From positions 40,786,829 to 40,850,828 of the forward strand of contig OY735224.1 of the NCBI GenBank assembly GCA_963457665.1: a stretch of 64,000 bases of DNA, in the 5' to 3' direction. The stretch is from Thysanoteuthis rhombus. Its lineage: Eukaryota > Mollusca > Cephalopoda > Oegopsida > Thysanoteuthidae. A program made the position numbers and the translations under genes. Below, in pieces: positions 48,736 through 62,059 of the stretch (position 1 is the stretch's first letter; each line of letters opens with the position of its first letter). The notes beneath the pieces were generated by a model. That model was not told the DNA's origin and did not search any database. It was given only the letters and a program-made list of their open reading frames with translations.

Positions 48736-49554
48736 GCGTACACAATGATTTAAGGTTAGATAATTCAAATAAACTTCTCTAATGTTGGGCCTTTAGTTAT
48801 AACACAAAGTTTATCACTCTATAAAAGAAGACTTTGAGAGATTTTTTTCTGTGTCATCCTGAATTTTGATCCAGAATGTGAGGACGTAAAGAGTGTATAT
48901 GTGTCCTTTCTTATGGTGTACGTACTTCAGAAGATATGAAAAATTTACTTTTTGCATAAAATGTTTTATTTAAAAAAAAAAATATATATATGTAAATAAA
49001 TACAATTACATTTTAGGGGTTTAAATGATGTAAGCCAAGAAATCATACTAATAATAGAAGTTTTTCTTGTTTACCATTGAATTATTATAAATTATTGGTT
49101 TCTGTATTTTTCTTCTAAAGTAGCAAGAATGAGATGTATACCTCTTATAAGATTTTAAGTTTGCGAACTTAAATCCATGTTTACAAATTTTAAGAACAGT
49201 TATGTATAAAGAAATCATTACCCCCTCCCCTTCAGTTGCAGCAGAATATACAGAAATGCAATTGCTAACAGTTTTCCAGAAAGAGATAAACCTTGTGTAC
49301 AAGAAACTAGTCAGTCTTGGATTTAATGTTATTTGAAAAAAATCATAGAACAATTAGTGTCTTTGTATCGTTTGAGCTAGAATTAACTGAAAGACATTTT
49401 TTTTTCCTTTTTTCCAGCAGTAACATGGAAGCTCAGTTTTATTATTTATACTTGCATAAATGACTATACTGTCATCATTATTATATGTTATTGAGAGCAC
49501 TGCACTGCCTTATGATATTTAGATCTCAATTTCTAATGCACAAATGTATTTGCA

Positions 49555-49745
49555 CTTTTTCTATAACTTTGAGCCAAGTCATTAACATTCCATATTTAGT
49601 ATGGACAATAGAATCTCTTCTTCCCATCCTGATGTTTTTTCCTGGAGAAAGAAAGGTTTGCCTCTCTTCATGGATTATAAACCTGATGAAGGCTGAAAAA
49701 TGGATACAATGAAATGACAATATCAGGATGTGAAGGAGAGATTTA
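49555..49745 (+). repeat. Dispersed repeat family F
   Basis: CTATAACTTTGAGCCAAGTC, CTTCTTCCCATCCTGATGTT, then CCTGATGAAGGCTGAAAAAT. A CCTGATGAAGGC-type tail is common near the 3' ends of some invertebrate retroelements. Confidence 0.5.
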
Positions 49746-49749
49746 TTTA

Positions 49750-51300
49750 TTTGAACAAAATTCGGATTATTGGTGTATTTGGTGCATTATTTACAATGAA
49801 AAGTTAATATAGAATTTTTTTTAATAGTTTGCTTTCTCTAAGAAAACTAAAAGTCTTGAAATTATTTTTGTTACTGAAATAATTTTTAGTAAAATTCACC
49901 ATGATTACATCAGGTGACACAAAAGTAACCTTCCATTTTAAAGCTTGAAAAACTTTTCTAATGAAAAGGTGATGATAATTTCCTTTTAGATATATTTCTG
50001 TTTTGGACCTTGGAAATTACTTTGAACTATTAATGGAATATAACATCCTGCAAATGCCTCCCATTTTCATCTTTGCAGAGTCAAGCCCTTTCGAGATGAT
50101 GTACCATGATACATTTCAGCCTCATTTGTTTTAAGTCGTTGAAAATTTATCTTTGCTGATTTGTACTTGATCTAGTTTCTGTTGATTATTTTTCTAAACT
50201 TCAAATTTGATGAAATCTCATTGTTCTATGCATTTATCGTCCTGTGAAATAAGATCTGGCTCGTTCATTACCAACAGTTCATAGCCATCGGAAATTCATC
50301 CCCAACAATTTATAGTGGCAAAATAAAAAAATTCATCTCCTGCAAAATAAAGTTATGAAAATTAGTAAATTAAATATATGCATACATGCCACAAATGTTA
50401 GTATGTAGCATGCATGTAATGTCTGTATGTATATGGTATATCAGTGTACCAGACTAACTTTTTCCATCACTGTCCTGGAACCGTCCTGAAAAACAATTTC
50501 AACTGTCCTGAAGGAAATGTTGTCCTGAACACATTTCTACCATCCCCAAGATGACAGGACGTCATTAATTTACTGCTCTGAAGTGTATGTATGACTCTGT
50601 GTATTTGGTTTACTAATTTTCTTGAATTGTTTGGCTATAAATTGTTGGGGATAAGTTGTTGATGCTTCTTGCTGCACCTTCTTCATTTACACTCTCAGTG
50701 CAGGCAATGTTTTGCTAATTCACTTCCTTCATGACCCCTAGATTTATTGTGCTCTCTTACATTAGTTTTTACTATGGCTTCCAAACAAAGAGGTAGTCCT
50801 AGTGTTACCAAGAAACATGTAGCATTATCAGTAAATAGATTTAGTCTTATTGTCCTTATTTATAATTATTTTATATTTTCTATGTTATTCATATCTATGT
50901 ACTATGTACGCATTTGTGCTATTTTTGTGTTTTTTTTTTTTTTTTTCCTGCTATTTTGTTTTTTTTTAATATATAATTTGGTAATACTAGATATTCAGCA
51001 TTTTTCACATGATGTAGATATTACTTCTTTGGAAAAATGAGATCATCAAGTCAGAAATTTATCATGGCTAAAAGGAGGACTGCACCATAAAGGTTTACAT
51101 ATTCTCATGTCACATGAAATCATTTTTGCACTGTATTCAAAAAATTATCTATTATTTTGAAAGAAACTTCTTAAGACACTTTTTGCTGGACACAATTTAT
51201 TTTGTATGTTGCTCAACTGGTAGCCATGAGATTCAAAGTTGTTTGGGTCAGCATACTTCTGCCACTTTGTAGAGTTCTCCCTGACATAAGTCAGGCATAT
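49750..51300. other. No gene recognised
   Basis: AT-rich, with a T/C-rich run near 50930-50950. A tandem CCTGAA-like cluster near 50475-50530 (TGTCCTGGAACC, TCCTGAAAAACA, TCCTGAAGG, TCCTGAACAC) is a short degenerate repeat. Confidence 0.4.
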
Positions 51301-51307
51301 AATGTTA

Positions 51308-51625
51308 CAGTAAGATTGTGATTTCATGGAATCCCTAGTTTCACTATCAATGTAGTAATGGTTAACAAACTTATGATGTTGACCATTACTACTATGAGTT
51401 TAATCCTCACTGGGCCTTGTGTAAAACTAAGCTTCTTATACATTGTAAATACTGACGCAGAATGTTTACCGATTTGTTTCAGTTTGACAAGCCCACAGTG
51501 TTGGGGCATCCAGTTAGGATTAAACTCACTGGTAGTAATGGTTAGCATCACAGTAATGTTAACCATTACTACACTGACTGTAAAACCAGGGATTTCATTA
51601 AATCAGTAGTTTCTCAATCTTGCTG
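51308..51625. mobile_element. Foldback MITE family C, full copy
   Basis: CAGTAAGATTGTGA on the left and TCTCAATCTTGCTG on the right, each flanked by TA (51306-51307, 51626-51627). Arms contain GTAGTAATGGTTAACAAACT against GTTAACCATTACTAC, and an inner small palindrome within each arm. Same family as 40106. Confidence 0.75.
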
Positions 51626-51666
51626 TAACATTTATTTCCTCTTCAGTCAAGATCCAACTATCCTCC

Positions 51667-51993
51667 TCACATCAAAGTTGTCCAAATATTACTTCTACAT
51701 TTCCTTGATGAATTGTGCTGTCTGCTAAGTTCCAAACATGGTGTGGACATTTCAAGAGGAATTGTATTTTTTGGTCTCAGAGAACTCTGATTCAAAGCTC
51801 CTGACTTCCCAAATAAGCTTTCATCTGTAGCTGTCATGTTGCCAGTGTTTTGGCTTGGACCTAGGGTTATTGAAGGTAGTATTGTGGTTGTTTCAGTAAC
51901 AAATTTTTGTACTTCTGGCAAGGGGTCTTGACCCCACACCCAACCTCCAATCTGGTGGACCTGGAATGATGTGGATACCTTAGTTCTGCGCAA
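51667..51993 (-). other. 108-codon frame, unassigned
   Basis: An open frame containing HQIGGWVWGQDPLPE, of higher GC than its surroundings. About 45 bp of its + strand (51688-51735) recur at 52613-52660 (ATTACTTCTACATTTCCTTG then ATGAATTGTGCTGTC), which points to a transposon origin. No family recognised. Confidence 0.25.
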
Positions 51994-52226
51994 CCTTTAC
52001 AGGGGTCCCATGAATCAAAGTGACATTTTTCAATATACTTAATTTTTCATTACATAAATATGTTGTTGAAACTTGAATATATGTGAGAGGTGTTAGTATG
52101 TTATACTATAAAAAGTACCTAAACAGAGGTGCAGCACAACCAAGCATATTTAGACATTTTAGAGGGGATGGCTGTATTTATAATGTAACCATAATGCAAA
52201 ACTGGAACCTTCCCATTCTCTCTCTC

Positions 52227-52304
<78 letters not shown>
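52227..52304. repeat. (CA)(TA) microsatellite
   Basis: About 9 CA units followed by about 29 TA units. Confidence 0.92.
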
Positions 52305-52308
<4 letters not shown>

Positions 52309-52309
52309 T

Positions 52310-54235
52310 GAATAATCCTGAGTAAAATGTTACAGTTTCAATAACTTTTTACCAGTTGAACCATGAGAGTAATTCTTACAAAAATTATTTTTCAAAATGA
52401 GTTTTCTCATTAGTTTTATTGTGTACTTTCTTGGTTCATTGATTTGCTTTAATTTTTGAATATAAATAAATCTATTTTGACTTTAAAATAGCAATATCTG
52501 TTACTAATTATGTTTATATTGAGGCATTTGCTGTGACTGTTTGTTTTGTTGCCAATCCACTATTGTACTGATTTACTCGTTTTTTTTTTTGTTTTTTTTT
52601 TGTTGTTTTTTCTATTACTTCTACATTTCCTTGATGAATTGTGCTGTCTTCTGAGTTCTAAGGAGTGGTTATGACTTTTTTTTTTCTTTTTCTTATGAAA
52701 ATGGATCATGGATACTAAACATTTTGTTGTCCCCTGTGCTATGTCTGTCTGGAGTGTTCATGTCCATATCATATTAGAAGGGTCAGTTCAAGATTATTTT
52801 AAAATATATACGGCTATACTCACATAACTCTTCCTGTATAAATGGGGTGGGGGGAAGCTATATCCAAATATTGTTTGTTAGGTGAAGGACTTGGGAGTGC
52901 ATAAGATGTGACGTACTTAGCTGTAACTGTTCATACTGACTAGGCCTCCTTCAGCCCCCTCCCCTGCCTGCACAAATAATTTTTGGTTCTGTTAAAACTC
53001 ATTCTTTTTGTTATTTAAATTGTTCCTTCTATGTTTTTACTGATCCATTTTAGTCCTTCCCTTTCCATGTGGACAGTATATATGAAGAAGGTTGTAGAAT
53101 GGATTGTCTGAAACATGGGAACAACAAAAAGAATGAGTTCACTTGTCCCAAAAAACTCTTTGAATCATAAAGAATTTGTTCCATTAAAAATATTTCATTT
53201 TGTCCAAAAAAGTAAGGTGTACTCACATGGCCCTCGATTCATAAAAAAAGTAAAGTATTCTCAGGTTTAGGGGTCAGTTTCCCTAGTGCAGCACAACTGC
53301 GTTGCACAAAAGGGAGAGGGTAGTGGTAGCCAGTCATGACACCACTTGCAGGAATTGAGCAATTTTTGTCATTGCTCATACGTTCATGTGCAGGCTCCAA
53401 TATTAAACTGACCTTGTGGCAAATCAATGGTTTTGAGGTAGCAAATAAATGAAAAAAACAATTGTTTAATCAATTAAGGGAATCCTCCCGACAAAACAAA
53501 TTTCTGGTTTCTTTTGCTGCTTGTTGCATTATTAGGAATTAGTTCTGTCTGTTAGTCCTGCATAGACATTGAAATATTTAATTCACATAACCAGATGAAA
53601 GCCTATTCCTGTCCAAATTTCCCTTACAATGTTAGGAACATCTTGAGATTATAGCTTATAGATAGTTGTTTTTGACATCTGTCAATTTATGTCTTAATCT
53701 GGAAGTTGACATTAGTCAAAATCTTGTCTCCTAGAATTTTTGATGCTTGTGTATTGATTTTATGTTTGGTGCTGGTTGCGAGTTTCTGTATTTGATGAAA
53801 CAATTCTAATTGATGAAATATGCTTTGATGGTATTCTTTGCTTATTCTTCATTCTGTGTGAAAAAGCCTTTTTTGTTTCATTTTTAAAAAATACTGTATG
53901 GAAATACCTTGCATAGTGTGGTTTTGAACAGTATGGAAAATTTTACATTGAATTAACTGCACCTAGCAAGGTATATTTGTATGTACGTACGTAATGTTAA
54001 ATTTTTTATGAACAATTTTTTAAACTTATAATTGGGGGACTGAACATTATGTAAAGTATGCTTTTGAAAATACTTTAGGCCTAGGCCAAGCAGTGAAAGT
54101 AAAAAATATATCTATATATATTTCCTATAGAATAATGTTATTACAAATGTTGTTTTACTTTAATTGAAGCTCCACTGAAGAAACTTCGAAAGTAAAGTGA
54201 AATTAATACTCTAAATCAAGATAAGTAGATATAGA
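52310..54235. other. No gene recognised
   Basis: AT-rich. A family F tail fragment (GAAGAAGGTTGTAGAATGGA) lies at about 53084. T-rich runs near 52578-52612. Confidence 0.45.
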
Positions 54236-54238
54236 TAA

Positions 54239-54335
54239 CAGGTCTGGTTAGTTAATCAATAGAAACCATCATTTGACCAATTTTTTTCTTTTCATAGCAT
54301 GCCCTATTGAGGTTGATCAATTGATTTACTGTTTT
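54239..54335 (-). repeat. Dispersed repeat family B, end fragment
   Basis: CAGGTCTGGTTAGTTAATCA, ATAGAAACCATCA and GGTTGATCAATTGAT match the ends of 22034 and 61663. Confidence 0.6.
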
Positions 54336-55388
54336 ATTGCCAGACACCCTTTTAGTAGTTGGAACTTGCTGCTGCCCCCACACATCTTCAAATGAATCAT
54401 TATTTTAAAATGCAAACATTTGTTGAAAGAATTCCCCAAATGAACAATAGAAATTCTCATGTTTTCTCTGTGGGCTTTCATCCCCTCTTGAACCCCCACT
54501 TCCTTGATCAAGAAGCTCTGTTATGAATTTTTCTGTTGGTCATTTCCTCCATGATGCTATGTTTCAGACTCTCTTACCATCATTTTTTGTTCTCACTACT
54601 TTGATATCACATTTTACTAATTCATAAACTGATTAACTGTTTTTCATATTAACTATAGAAGATTTGCTTCGAACCCCAAACTCCCTAGTTGAGGAAACTG
54701 TTCTTACTAGAAGAGAAGTTAGCAGTTAGAGAGTTGTTTCCATGCAATCTACTTTGGTTGCAAAATAGATGGTTATTTTGCCATTGTTAACTGCTTGTAA
54801 TCCAATCAGATAGAGTTGTTACATTGCTAAAATGATAATTTTAACCTTTAGCATTCTACATTCTTTTTCAAGGGCACTAATTTTTTGCACAGTAAATTTG
54901 AAAAACAAACTTTTTGCTTGGCAAACAAAGTTGCCTACCGAATGCTATGAGTTAAAAAGGATCAGATTAGGGAAAAGATATCATCATCCTTGAAGATCCT
55001 ATGAATTTGACAATTGCCTTCCATCAGTATTATTCATATTTTGTTGATATACTGAAAATGATTTTGCAAATGTTAATGATTTCTGTTTTGATGTTGAGCA
55101 ATTGTTTTGTCTTATTTTGATTATTTGTATCTACACTTGATGTTCAAATGTTGTGTTTAATTGCTTCCTACTTGAATGCGTTGATCGGTTTTGTTGCATT
55201 CTTCTAATCCTTTTGTGGAGAAAACGAATTGAATGTGCAATGCAGAATTAGAAGATAAAACTATTTTGATGTTTTATACTTATTTCAAATTGAGCAACTC
55301 ATGGTGAGAAATGTTTGGAAAAAAAAAAGTTTTTTATTGAATGGTTGGAAAGATATTAAAATGATTTATAATTAGACTTTTCTGCAAT

Positions 55389-55820
55389 CAGAAACAGTCA
55401 ATCAAAGCTGTCACCAAAACTGTCAACATAGGTTTCTTCAGTTTTCAAGTTGGTCTGGTTGGCTGGCTCATGTACGATGTGTATTGGGCACACCAATGGT
55501 GCTAGAGGGCCAAAAATTCAAACATTTACTCTTTATTATGTCTAGAAAAACCCTTCGATGAAAAAAAAATTTTCTTTGTGGTGGATTTAATTCACAATGT
55601 AAGCTTAAGCTAAATTGGTCTGTGTCCGGCTGAATTTACCCTTGTTTCTCAAAATTCAGACTTTTAGTGATCACTGCCCTACAAAAGGCAAAGGAAGTAA
55701 CTCCTTCATTAATCACCACTTTTCGAATTTGTCAATTGATCACCCCCAACACCGTATCCTATGCAGAGAAATTGGTCTCCCTGAAATGCATGCTTGGTGT
55801 TACCTGATTTATAGAGAGGT
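55389..55820 (+). repeat. Dispersed repeat family B, near full length
   Basis: AGCTGTCACCAAAACTGTCA, TTCTTCAGTTTTCAAGTTGG, GCTAGAGGGCCAAAAATTCA, ATCACTGCCCTACAAAAGGC and GATCACCCCCAACACCGTAT. The 77-codon frame at 55615-55848 is a by-product. Confidence 0.65.
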
Positions 55821-56334
55821 CAATATGCCAGAAAATCCAATTGAATGACCATAGTTGGTGAGCCATCAAAGCTTGCAAAGGGTTCTGTCCCTTTTTCATG
55901 TGTTTGTGGGTCTCAGTACTCAACAGACTTGAAAAATGGCATCAATTCTGAAAAAAAAAAAATTCATGTTATGAAGGAAAATTTTTTCTTTTAATTTTTT
56001 GGGGGTCTTATTCTGACAGGTGTATTAATGATTCTTTACTCAATTTTAGATGTTTTCTAGTTGAAAATACCAGTGATGTCTCAAATAGAATTTATTGTGA
56101 CCAAATTTATTCTGATTCAATTATTTTTTTCATATAACTTCAAATTTTGATGCTACTGTTGTTCAGTTATTGACTGTGATGGTTATGTATTATGTGTGCC
56201 TTTTATCATCTGCTTATTTTTCCTTTGCTTTTCTGTCCAGATCAAGATTTTTGATTTCCATGTTTGTGTCTCATTTCAAATAATTCTAATTTGGATTTTG
56301 CTTGCCCTACTCACTGTGCAAGCGTGTGTCTGTG

Positions 56335-56375
56335 TATGTATGTATATGTACACATATATATATATATGTGTGTCT
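56335..56375. repeat. (TG)/(TA) microsatellite
   Basis: Short mixed TGTATG, CACATATATA and GTGTG runs. Confidence 0.7.
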
Positions 56376-56585
56376 GTATGCTTTGGTGTCCAGCCAGTAT
56401 TTTGAACATTGTTACCTTCCATTGTTGAAAAGAAACAAAATCACATTTCATTATTGTAGCAGACATAGATTACATGAACTTATTTGATAAGGATTTGGGA
56501 AAGAATATATGCATCTTGTTGTTTGTTACTAGTGAATGCAATTGTTGCTTGCATTGTCTCATTAGGGATCAAAGAAAATGTAATG

Positions 56586-56772
56586 TCAATTTCAAGGGAA
56601 ATAACTTCTGATTGAAATTATCTTCCATTGACCGTTTGGTGAATTTTAATTTTGATTTTATTCAATTCACAGAAGAGTTCCACCACATTTTATACTATTC
56701 ATTGATGAGTTCCATTGTCAATTAAAAGTTGTTTCAAACACTTTATGAATTCAAGAGTTACTGTTGAATTGG
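56586..56772 (+). repeat. Dispersed repeat family E, copy 2
   Basis: Homologous to 4469-4640 throughout; see that entry for the shared blocks. Confidence 0.6.
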
Positions 56773-56779
56773 TGAAAGA

Positions 56780-58130
56780 GCAGTTATGTTGTCCTAATCA
56801 GTTATATTTTAAATAGTATTGATTTATGAAAAGGTTCCTTACCCAGGGTAGGTGTACTCCCAGTGGTAAATTTGCACTTCCCATGGGATAAATAGGGGTC
56901 TGACTGTATAACTATATAATGTTTGTTCACTATTGTTCAGTGTAAAGACCTCATTACAAAACAGCTGATCAACATCACAAACTTGGCAAGTGCTCATCCC
57001 CCCTTGTATTAATGAACTTGTTGCCAAAAAAAAACTCTAATGTCTCACAATCTAAGACTGACAGATTCCAAGAATTAATCACTGATAATCTTATGAAGCT
57101 GGAAGAGGAACTTGAAGGATATTTCCCAAACACTTTCACTATGGAACTTTTATTAAAATCAATATAATTTTATCAATTTTCATCCTCACGGTACATAGGA
57201 ACCTGCCAAAATGCTGAAGAAGTACAGTTACAAAAAGGTGGATGATTTTAGATAGTGAATATCTCTGAAATAGAACTACTGGTTGTTGATAGGTAAATTG
57301 AAGTTGACAAAAAGAGAATTTTTGTGAAAATAAAATCATTGCTAATGCCATATCATAATTAAAATATAAGTTTAAAAAGAGATATAACACCTACATGATA
57401 CATGTTGAAATGGTGTAGGCTATCTCTCTTTTTTTGTACTTAGTCAAATGTTTTATGATAGAGATTGGAAGAAAACCTGATGATTTTCAAGCAGGTTGTG
57501 TAGTTGATGAGCCTGGTTAAGGGAATCTTAGTTTTTATTATTATTATTATTGAATATTTTCAGTCATTTTCTATTCTTTTGTTACAACTATTGGATTAAT
57601 TTTCATCTATACTAGCTGGACTTGTGGAAATTCTGTGGGTGTTGACAATTAAGATTACCCCTTATGTCATGTTTTTGCTCTTCTCTTGCTCTTTGCCGGT
57701 ATCTTCTCATTCACTTGTTTATCTCTTCCAAAATTGATGTCTTATGTTTTTATCTGAATTTTATACAAATATGGATTAGTCTCATATGTAAGAATCTTCT
57801 TACCCTTTATTAAACTATCTAATTTTCCTTTCTCCCATATTTCTCTTCCTACCATCCTCGTACTACCTATATATCCTTTTTCTTATTTTTCCTTCTAACC
57901 CACCTCAGTATAATACCTATATTTCTCCTTTCTCTCTCTCTCTTCTTGCCTTACTAAATTACCTAACCTTCCTTTCTCTTATCCTTTTATAAAAATGAAA
58001 GCATAATGTTTGAACAGAGGAAGGTAGGAACGAGCAGTATGATATTGTAGACATTTCACTGCATTCATCATGATTATATTTCCTATCCTATTTGTTGTGC
58101 CCTGAAAGTTATTTACCTTTTATCTCCCTA
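56780..58130. other. No gene recognised
   Basis: AT-rich; pyrimidine-rich between 57800 and 57990 (CCTTTCTC-like degenerate repeats). Confidence 0.45.
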
Positions 58131-58470
58131 TAGTCAATGAACATATTGAATGTTAGCCATATGATTGTTCATCAAAAATAGAAAAATCCAAGAAAAGTGT
58201 CAGAGGTTAAAAAATAGGTCCTACAGAACCTGTTCATAGCAGTTCACCAGCTATGTGCTGATTGTTGTGAGTCTGCATTCCCAACTGCTCCAGACACTTA
58301 GGTTGGACAGAGTTGTTACTGGGGATGAAAAATGGATCTTTTTTTCCATGAGGTTGAATGCTGTTGTCAGTTGTAATGATGGACTCTGCCCAAGCCAACA
58401 TGTGACCATTATCCGGAAAAATTTTGTGTGATATGCAAGGAATCATCCATTACAAACTTTAAAACAATAA
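58130..58470 (+). pseudogene. Mariner transposase remnant, central part
   Basis: HSQLLQTLRLDRVVTGDEKW then IFF at 58275-58345 is the mariner segment around the first catalytic Asp. Downstream GATATGCAAGGAATCATCCA matches the mariner copy near 47000. No second catalytic motif is present and the frame is broken. Confidence 0.75.
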
Positions 58471-58479
58471 TCAAAAAGT

Positions 58480-59990
58480 CACTGCTGGAATTTACTGATA
58501 ATTACCTCAGCAGTTAAAAACAGTTTTGGACAGAAGGAAAATCCTTTGTAAATAGAAAAAGCGTCATTCAATGCACTTATTTGTACCTCTTGAATGATTA
58601 GAGATCTCATAGAGCCATTCAGATGGGAAAAATGATTAATCCAACATACCCCTGGACTTTGCTTTATTTGACTATAATTCATTTAGAAGTTTGTAAAACT
58701 ATTTTAAAGTCTCATTTCAAGAGGAAAGATTGATAATCGATTGGTCTTTTGTTTCTGGTCATAAGCAAAAGAATTTCACAAATCTGGTATTGAAAAAACT
58801 TGTTGGAAGATGAAATCAATTAATTAATCAAAAATGGAGGAGAGTATATTAATGATCGAGTGTACCTTTAATCACAACTAAAGTTGTTTCCAAATAAACT
58901 GAAACTTTGGACAGAACTTTCATTACAACCTGATATTACAATATTCTAAAATTATGGTTAACCCTAAAAATGAGGATTTCTGATAAAGAATATTGATTTT
59001 GTTTATTATAAGGTGTTCAAAAACAGAACAATTTTAAATTTGTAGTTTTTTTTTCATTTAATAATTTTCTTCTATCCTTTTCAATTTGATAAATGAATTC
59101 TTAAAAATTTCCATTGCAGTGAATTCCTTACATGAGTGTGAATATTCCCTTTATATTATTCAATTGAGTCTAATTGTAAATGGTCAGATTGTGCTGAACA
59201 CACTAGTTCTCGTTAGATCATCAACGTTATGCAACATCGAACCTAAGCATCATTTCAATGGATAAGTGTTTGGGAATACCCATTGTGTTAAGCAGCTGAG
59301 ATCAATCCCAGGCCATGTCATACCAAAGATTTTCAAAATGGTACTCTATACCTCTCTGTTAAAGAGTAAGATTGATGGTAAGCAGTTATCAGACCAGGGA
59401 TATGAGCCGTCTTGATACCTTAAGACCGCTTTATGAAGGCTTAAATTTTCTTTGTATAGAATTTTGAAAAATTACTTCATTACTCAAAATGCTGACTCGA
59501 ATGAAATTGAAATAGAGCTATATCCCTTGAAAAATAGTTAATTAAAAACCACTTGATATTTTGAAGATTTTAAAGAGTTGAATTTCAGAGGAATGAATAA
59601 AGTGTTTAGAGATATTTCTATCTGGTTTAAAATAGATTGAGAGTTGGAGTACTGGGGCCACGCCTGAATAGCCTGAGTGCTGGAGTCGCCACTGGTTCTG
59701 CCTGATTAATAGATGCAGAGATTACTAAATTTGAAGATTTATCATGTAATTTTTACTTTTATTCAAGCTTAATTTGCACATTGTCTAAGAAGGCACTATC
59801 TGCCTTTTCCTATAACTTCTTTCATTTTCTTTTTTCATGATTTGTCTAATTTTTACACATCAGAGAATAATAATTCATTATTTGAGAATTGAAAAATGTT
59901 TTGTGAAATTTTATTGTACTTTATCATTAAATTGAAAAAACATAAACATGCCATCTGAAGGTATATCACACTGTTCATCTCTATAAATTC
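58480..59990. other. No gene recognised
   Basis: AT-rich. A GC-rich patch with CCACGCCTGAATAGCCTGAG at about 59660 is unexplained. Confidence 0.45.
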
Positions 59991-59999
59991 TAAATGCTT

Positions 60000-60400
60000 T
60001 TTGTTAATTGTTGCCTTTAATTGGTCCTTTTGGGAGCAGTACTTGCTTGAATAGGTTCTTTAGAAGAAACTCATAATCGTGGACTCCCTTCTAATCTCAT
60101 ATGTGTAGCGTCTCTTTCTTTGAGTAATGGCAGTACAGTTAGTGGTGGTTCATTTCACTTGCCCTCAAATCTTTTGCATTTCACATTTCATCGCCCATCA
60201 CAATTTGTTTAAAATATAGAACATTCTCGTGGTATTCAAGTAGTAAATTGCACATAGAAATATAGTTCAGTATTTAAAAAAACTTTTTTTCATTCAACTT
60301 ATGAAAGTGTCTAACATAACCGAGCAGGTGCAAATGATTTTCAACTCATGATTTGGATATTTTGAGTATTCCCTACATTATGTAACATTGTTCAGCGAGA
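60000..60400 (-). pseudogene. Mariner transposase remnant, divergent copy
   Basis: On the - strand: LGYVRHFHKLNEKKFF (about 60285-60330), then ISMCNLLLEYHENVLYFKQI followed by VMGDE (60185-60250), and, in the same broken frame, KGVHDYEFLLKN (about 60055-60095). These match, in order, the WVPHEL region, the first catalytic Asp segment and the WD..GV..YELL segment of mariner transposases. Several stops; more diverged than the other two copies. Confidence 0.65.
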
Positions 60401-60404
60401 AATC

Positions 60405-61660
60405 TCTAGTGTAAAACTTCATGGACCATTTTTGACGTTCTCAGTCATTCATTGTATCTTCTTTATGAATTGCACAAATCTTTTTTGCATATGAATTGCA
60501 TTTTTACTTATAAAATTAAATGCATGTATACCAGAATGTAGCCAATTTCCATTTTTAACATTAGAATCAATGAAAAAAAGTACACCTATTTTGAAAAATG
60601 TTTTTCTAGAAAATCCATTCTGATATGACAGCTGTTACCGGATGATCAGAAGTGATCGTGTTGAATGAAGGTAACTATATTAATTAGTGTTCAATGCACT
60701 AAATGTTATCTAACAACTAAAACAGAAAAAATCTTTCTGGTCAGTCTAAGAGAAATAGGATTAATATAGTTCAAAAGGCTTTATATCAAAATTGATTCAT
60801 GCAAAGATCTTTTTCAGTGTTTCTGTATACTGTCTCAGTGTTTGGTTGACTTCTGTCTGACCCCCCCCCCCCAATTATCTGCTACAAAAATGTATATTTG
60901 TTAGAACTAATACTACTACTATTACTACTAATGATGAGCTTTTGTACAAATTTAGGGGTGAAATAAAATTTTCAGGCATGAATAGAGGAAGCTCAAAGTT
61001 ACTTGTTGGATATACATCTTGTATTTTATTTGTATCACAACTCAACTTCATTATTTGTTTGCCAGGGATTATCAAGATCATAGATCAATCAACAATGATT
61101 TTATAACTGGAAGCTTGTAAAAATATATCTGTAGTTATGTGCAAAGGAGAAGGTAAATTACTAGGTTTAGGTTAATTGAGAGAATTAAAAAAATTGAAGC
61201 AGAAAGCATTATGAATGATTACATTTCTTTGATAGTGTTTTCAATAAAAATATAAACTCTTTTATGATACTAGAATATATCCGTCAAAATTACAGGATTG
61301 TTTATGTATGGATTGGTACTAAGGAGTCTAAAGCTATTTTATTCGGTAAAATATATTTAATAATTCAAGTATTCTAATTTATAGTTCTTTTCTAGTCTCA
61401 ACTCAAGCTTGTTTTAATGTGTGATCAGACATAAGGTCACAAGAGTTTCTGTGATGTAATCATCATTGTTATGTCTTAATAGGAAGGTGAATTAACCAAT
61501 GAGATTTATAAGTGCAAACAAAGAAGAAATTAGCATATATGCCTATATGTTCAGATGCCTTCAGTAGGTTTCCTGTATTGGCTGAGTTTTCAATTTTGCT
61601 TACATCATTATAAATACAACTTGTGGCTTCTTTTCGAGTGGAAAATCTGGATACCAATAA
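60405..61660. other. No gene recognised
   Basis: AT-rich with a poly-C tract at 60861-60872 and a short (TAC) tract near 60910. Confidence 0.5.
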
Positions 61661-61662
61661 AA

Positions 61663-62052
61663 TGGGTCTGGTTAATCATTCAATAAAAACTCGTGTAAAC
61701 AATGTCTTTTGGCTCCATGTCCTGTAACAATGATCAATTGAAATATTGAAAAAAGGGATGGTTAATGAATAAGTTACTTTTCTCACCTTTTGTTAGGCAG
61801 TGATCATCAAAAAAAGTCTGAATTTTCAAATGAACAAGTGTGAATGCTGTGTGACACAGAATACTCACTTGGCAAATTGAATCCCCTCATAAAAAACCTA
61901 AAACGTTTTTTTTTTCTTTTCATGATAAGGAAATGTTTGGATTTTCAGCCTCTAGCTACTGTACACGTGATATATACATACATGGCCAGCCAGCCGTACC
62001 AATTGGAGAACTGAAGAAACCTATGCAGACAGTTTTGGTTGATGGTTTCTAA
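61663..62052 (-). repeat. Dispersed repeat family B, near full length
   Basis: GGGTCTGGTTAATCATTCAA to TTGGTTGATGGTTTCT. Shares TTTTGTTAGGCAGTGATCAT, CAGCCTCTAGCTACTGTACA and CCAGCCAGCCGTACCAATTG with the other copies. Confidence 0.7.
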
Positions 62053-62059
62053 TTTTGAA

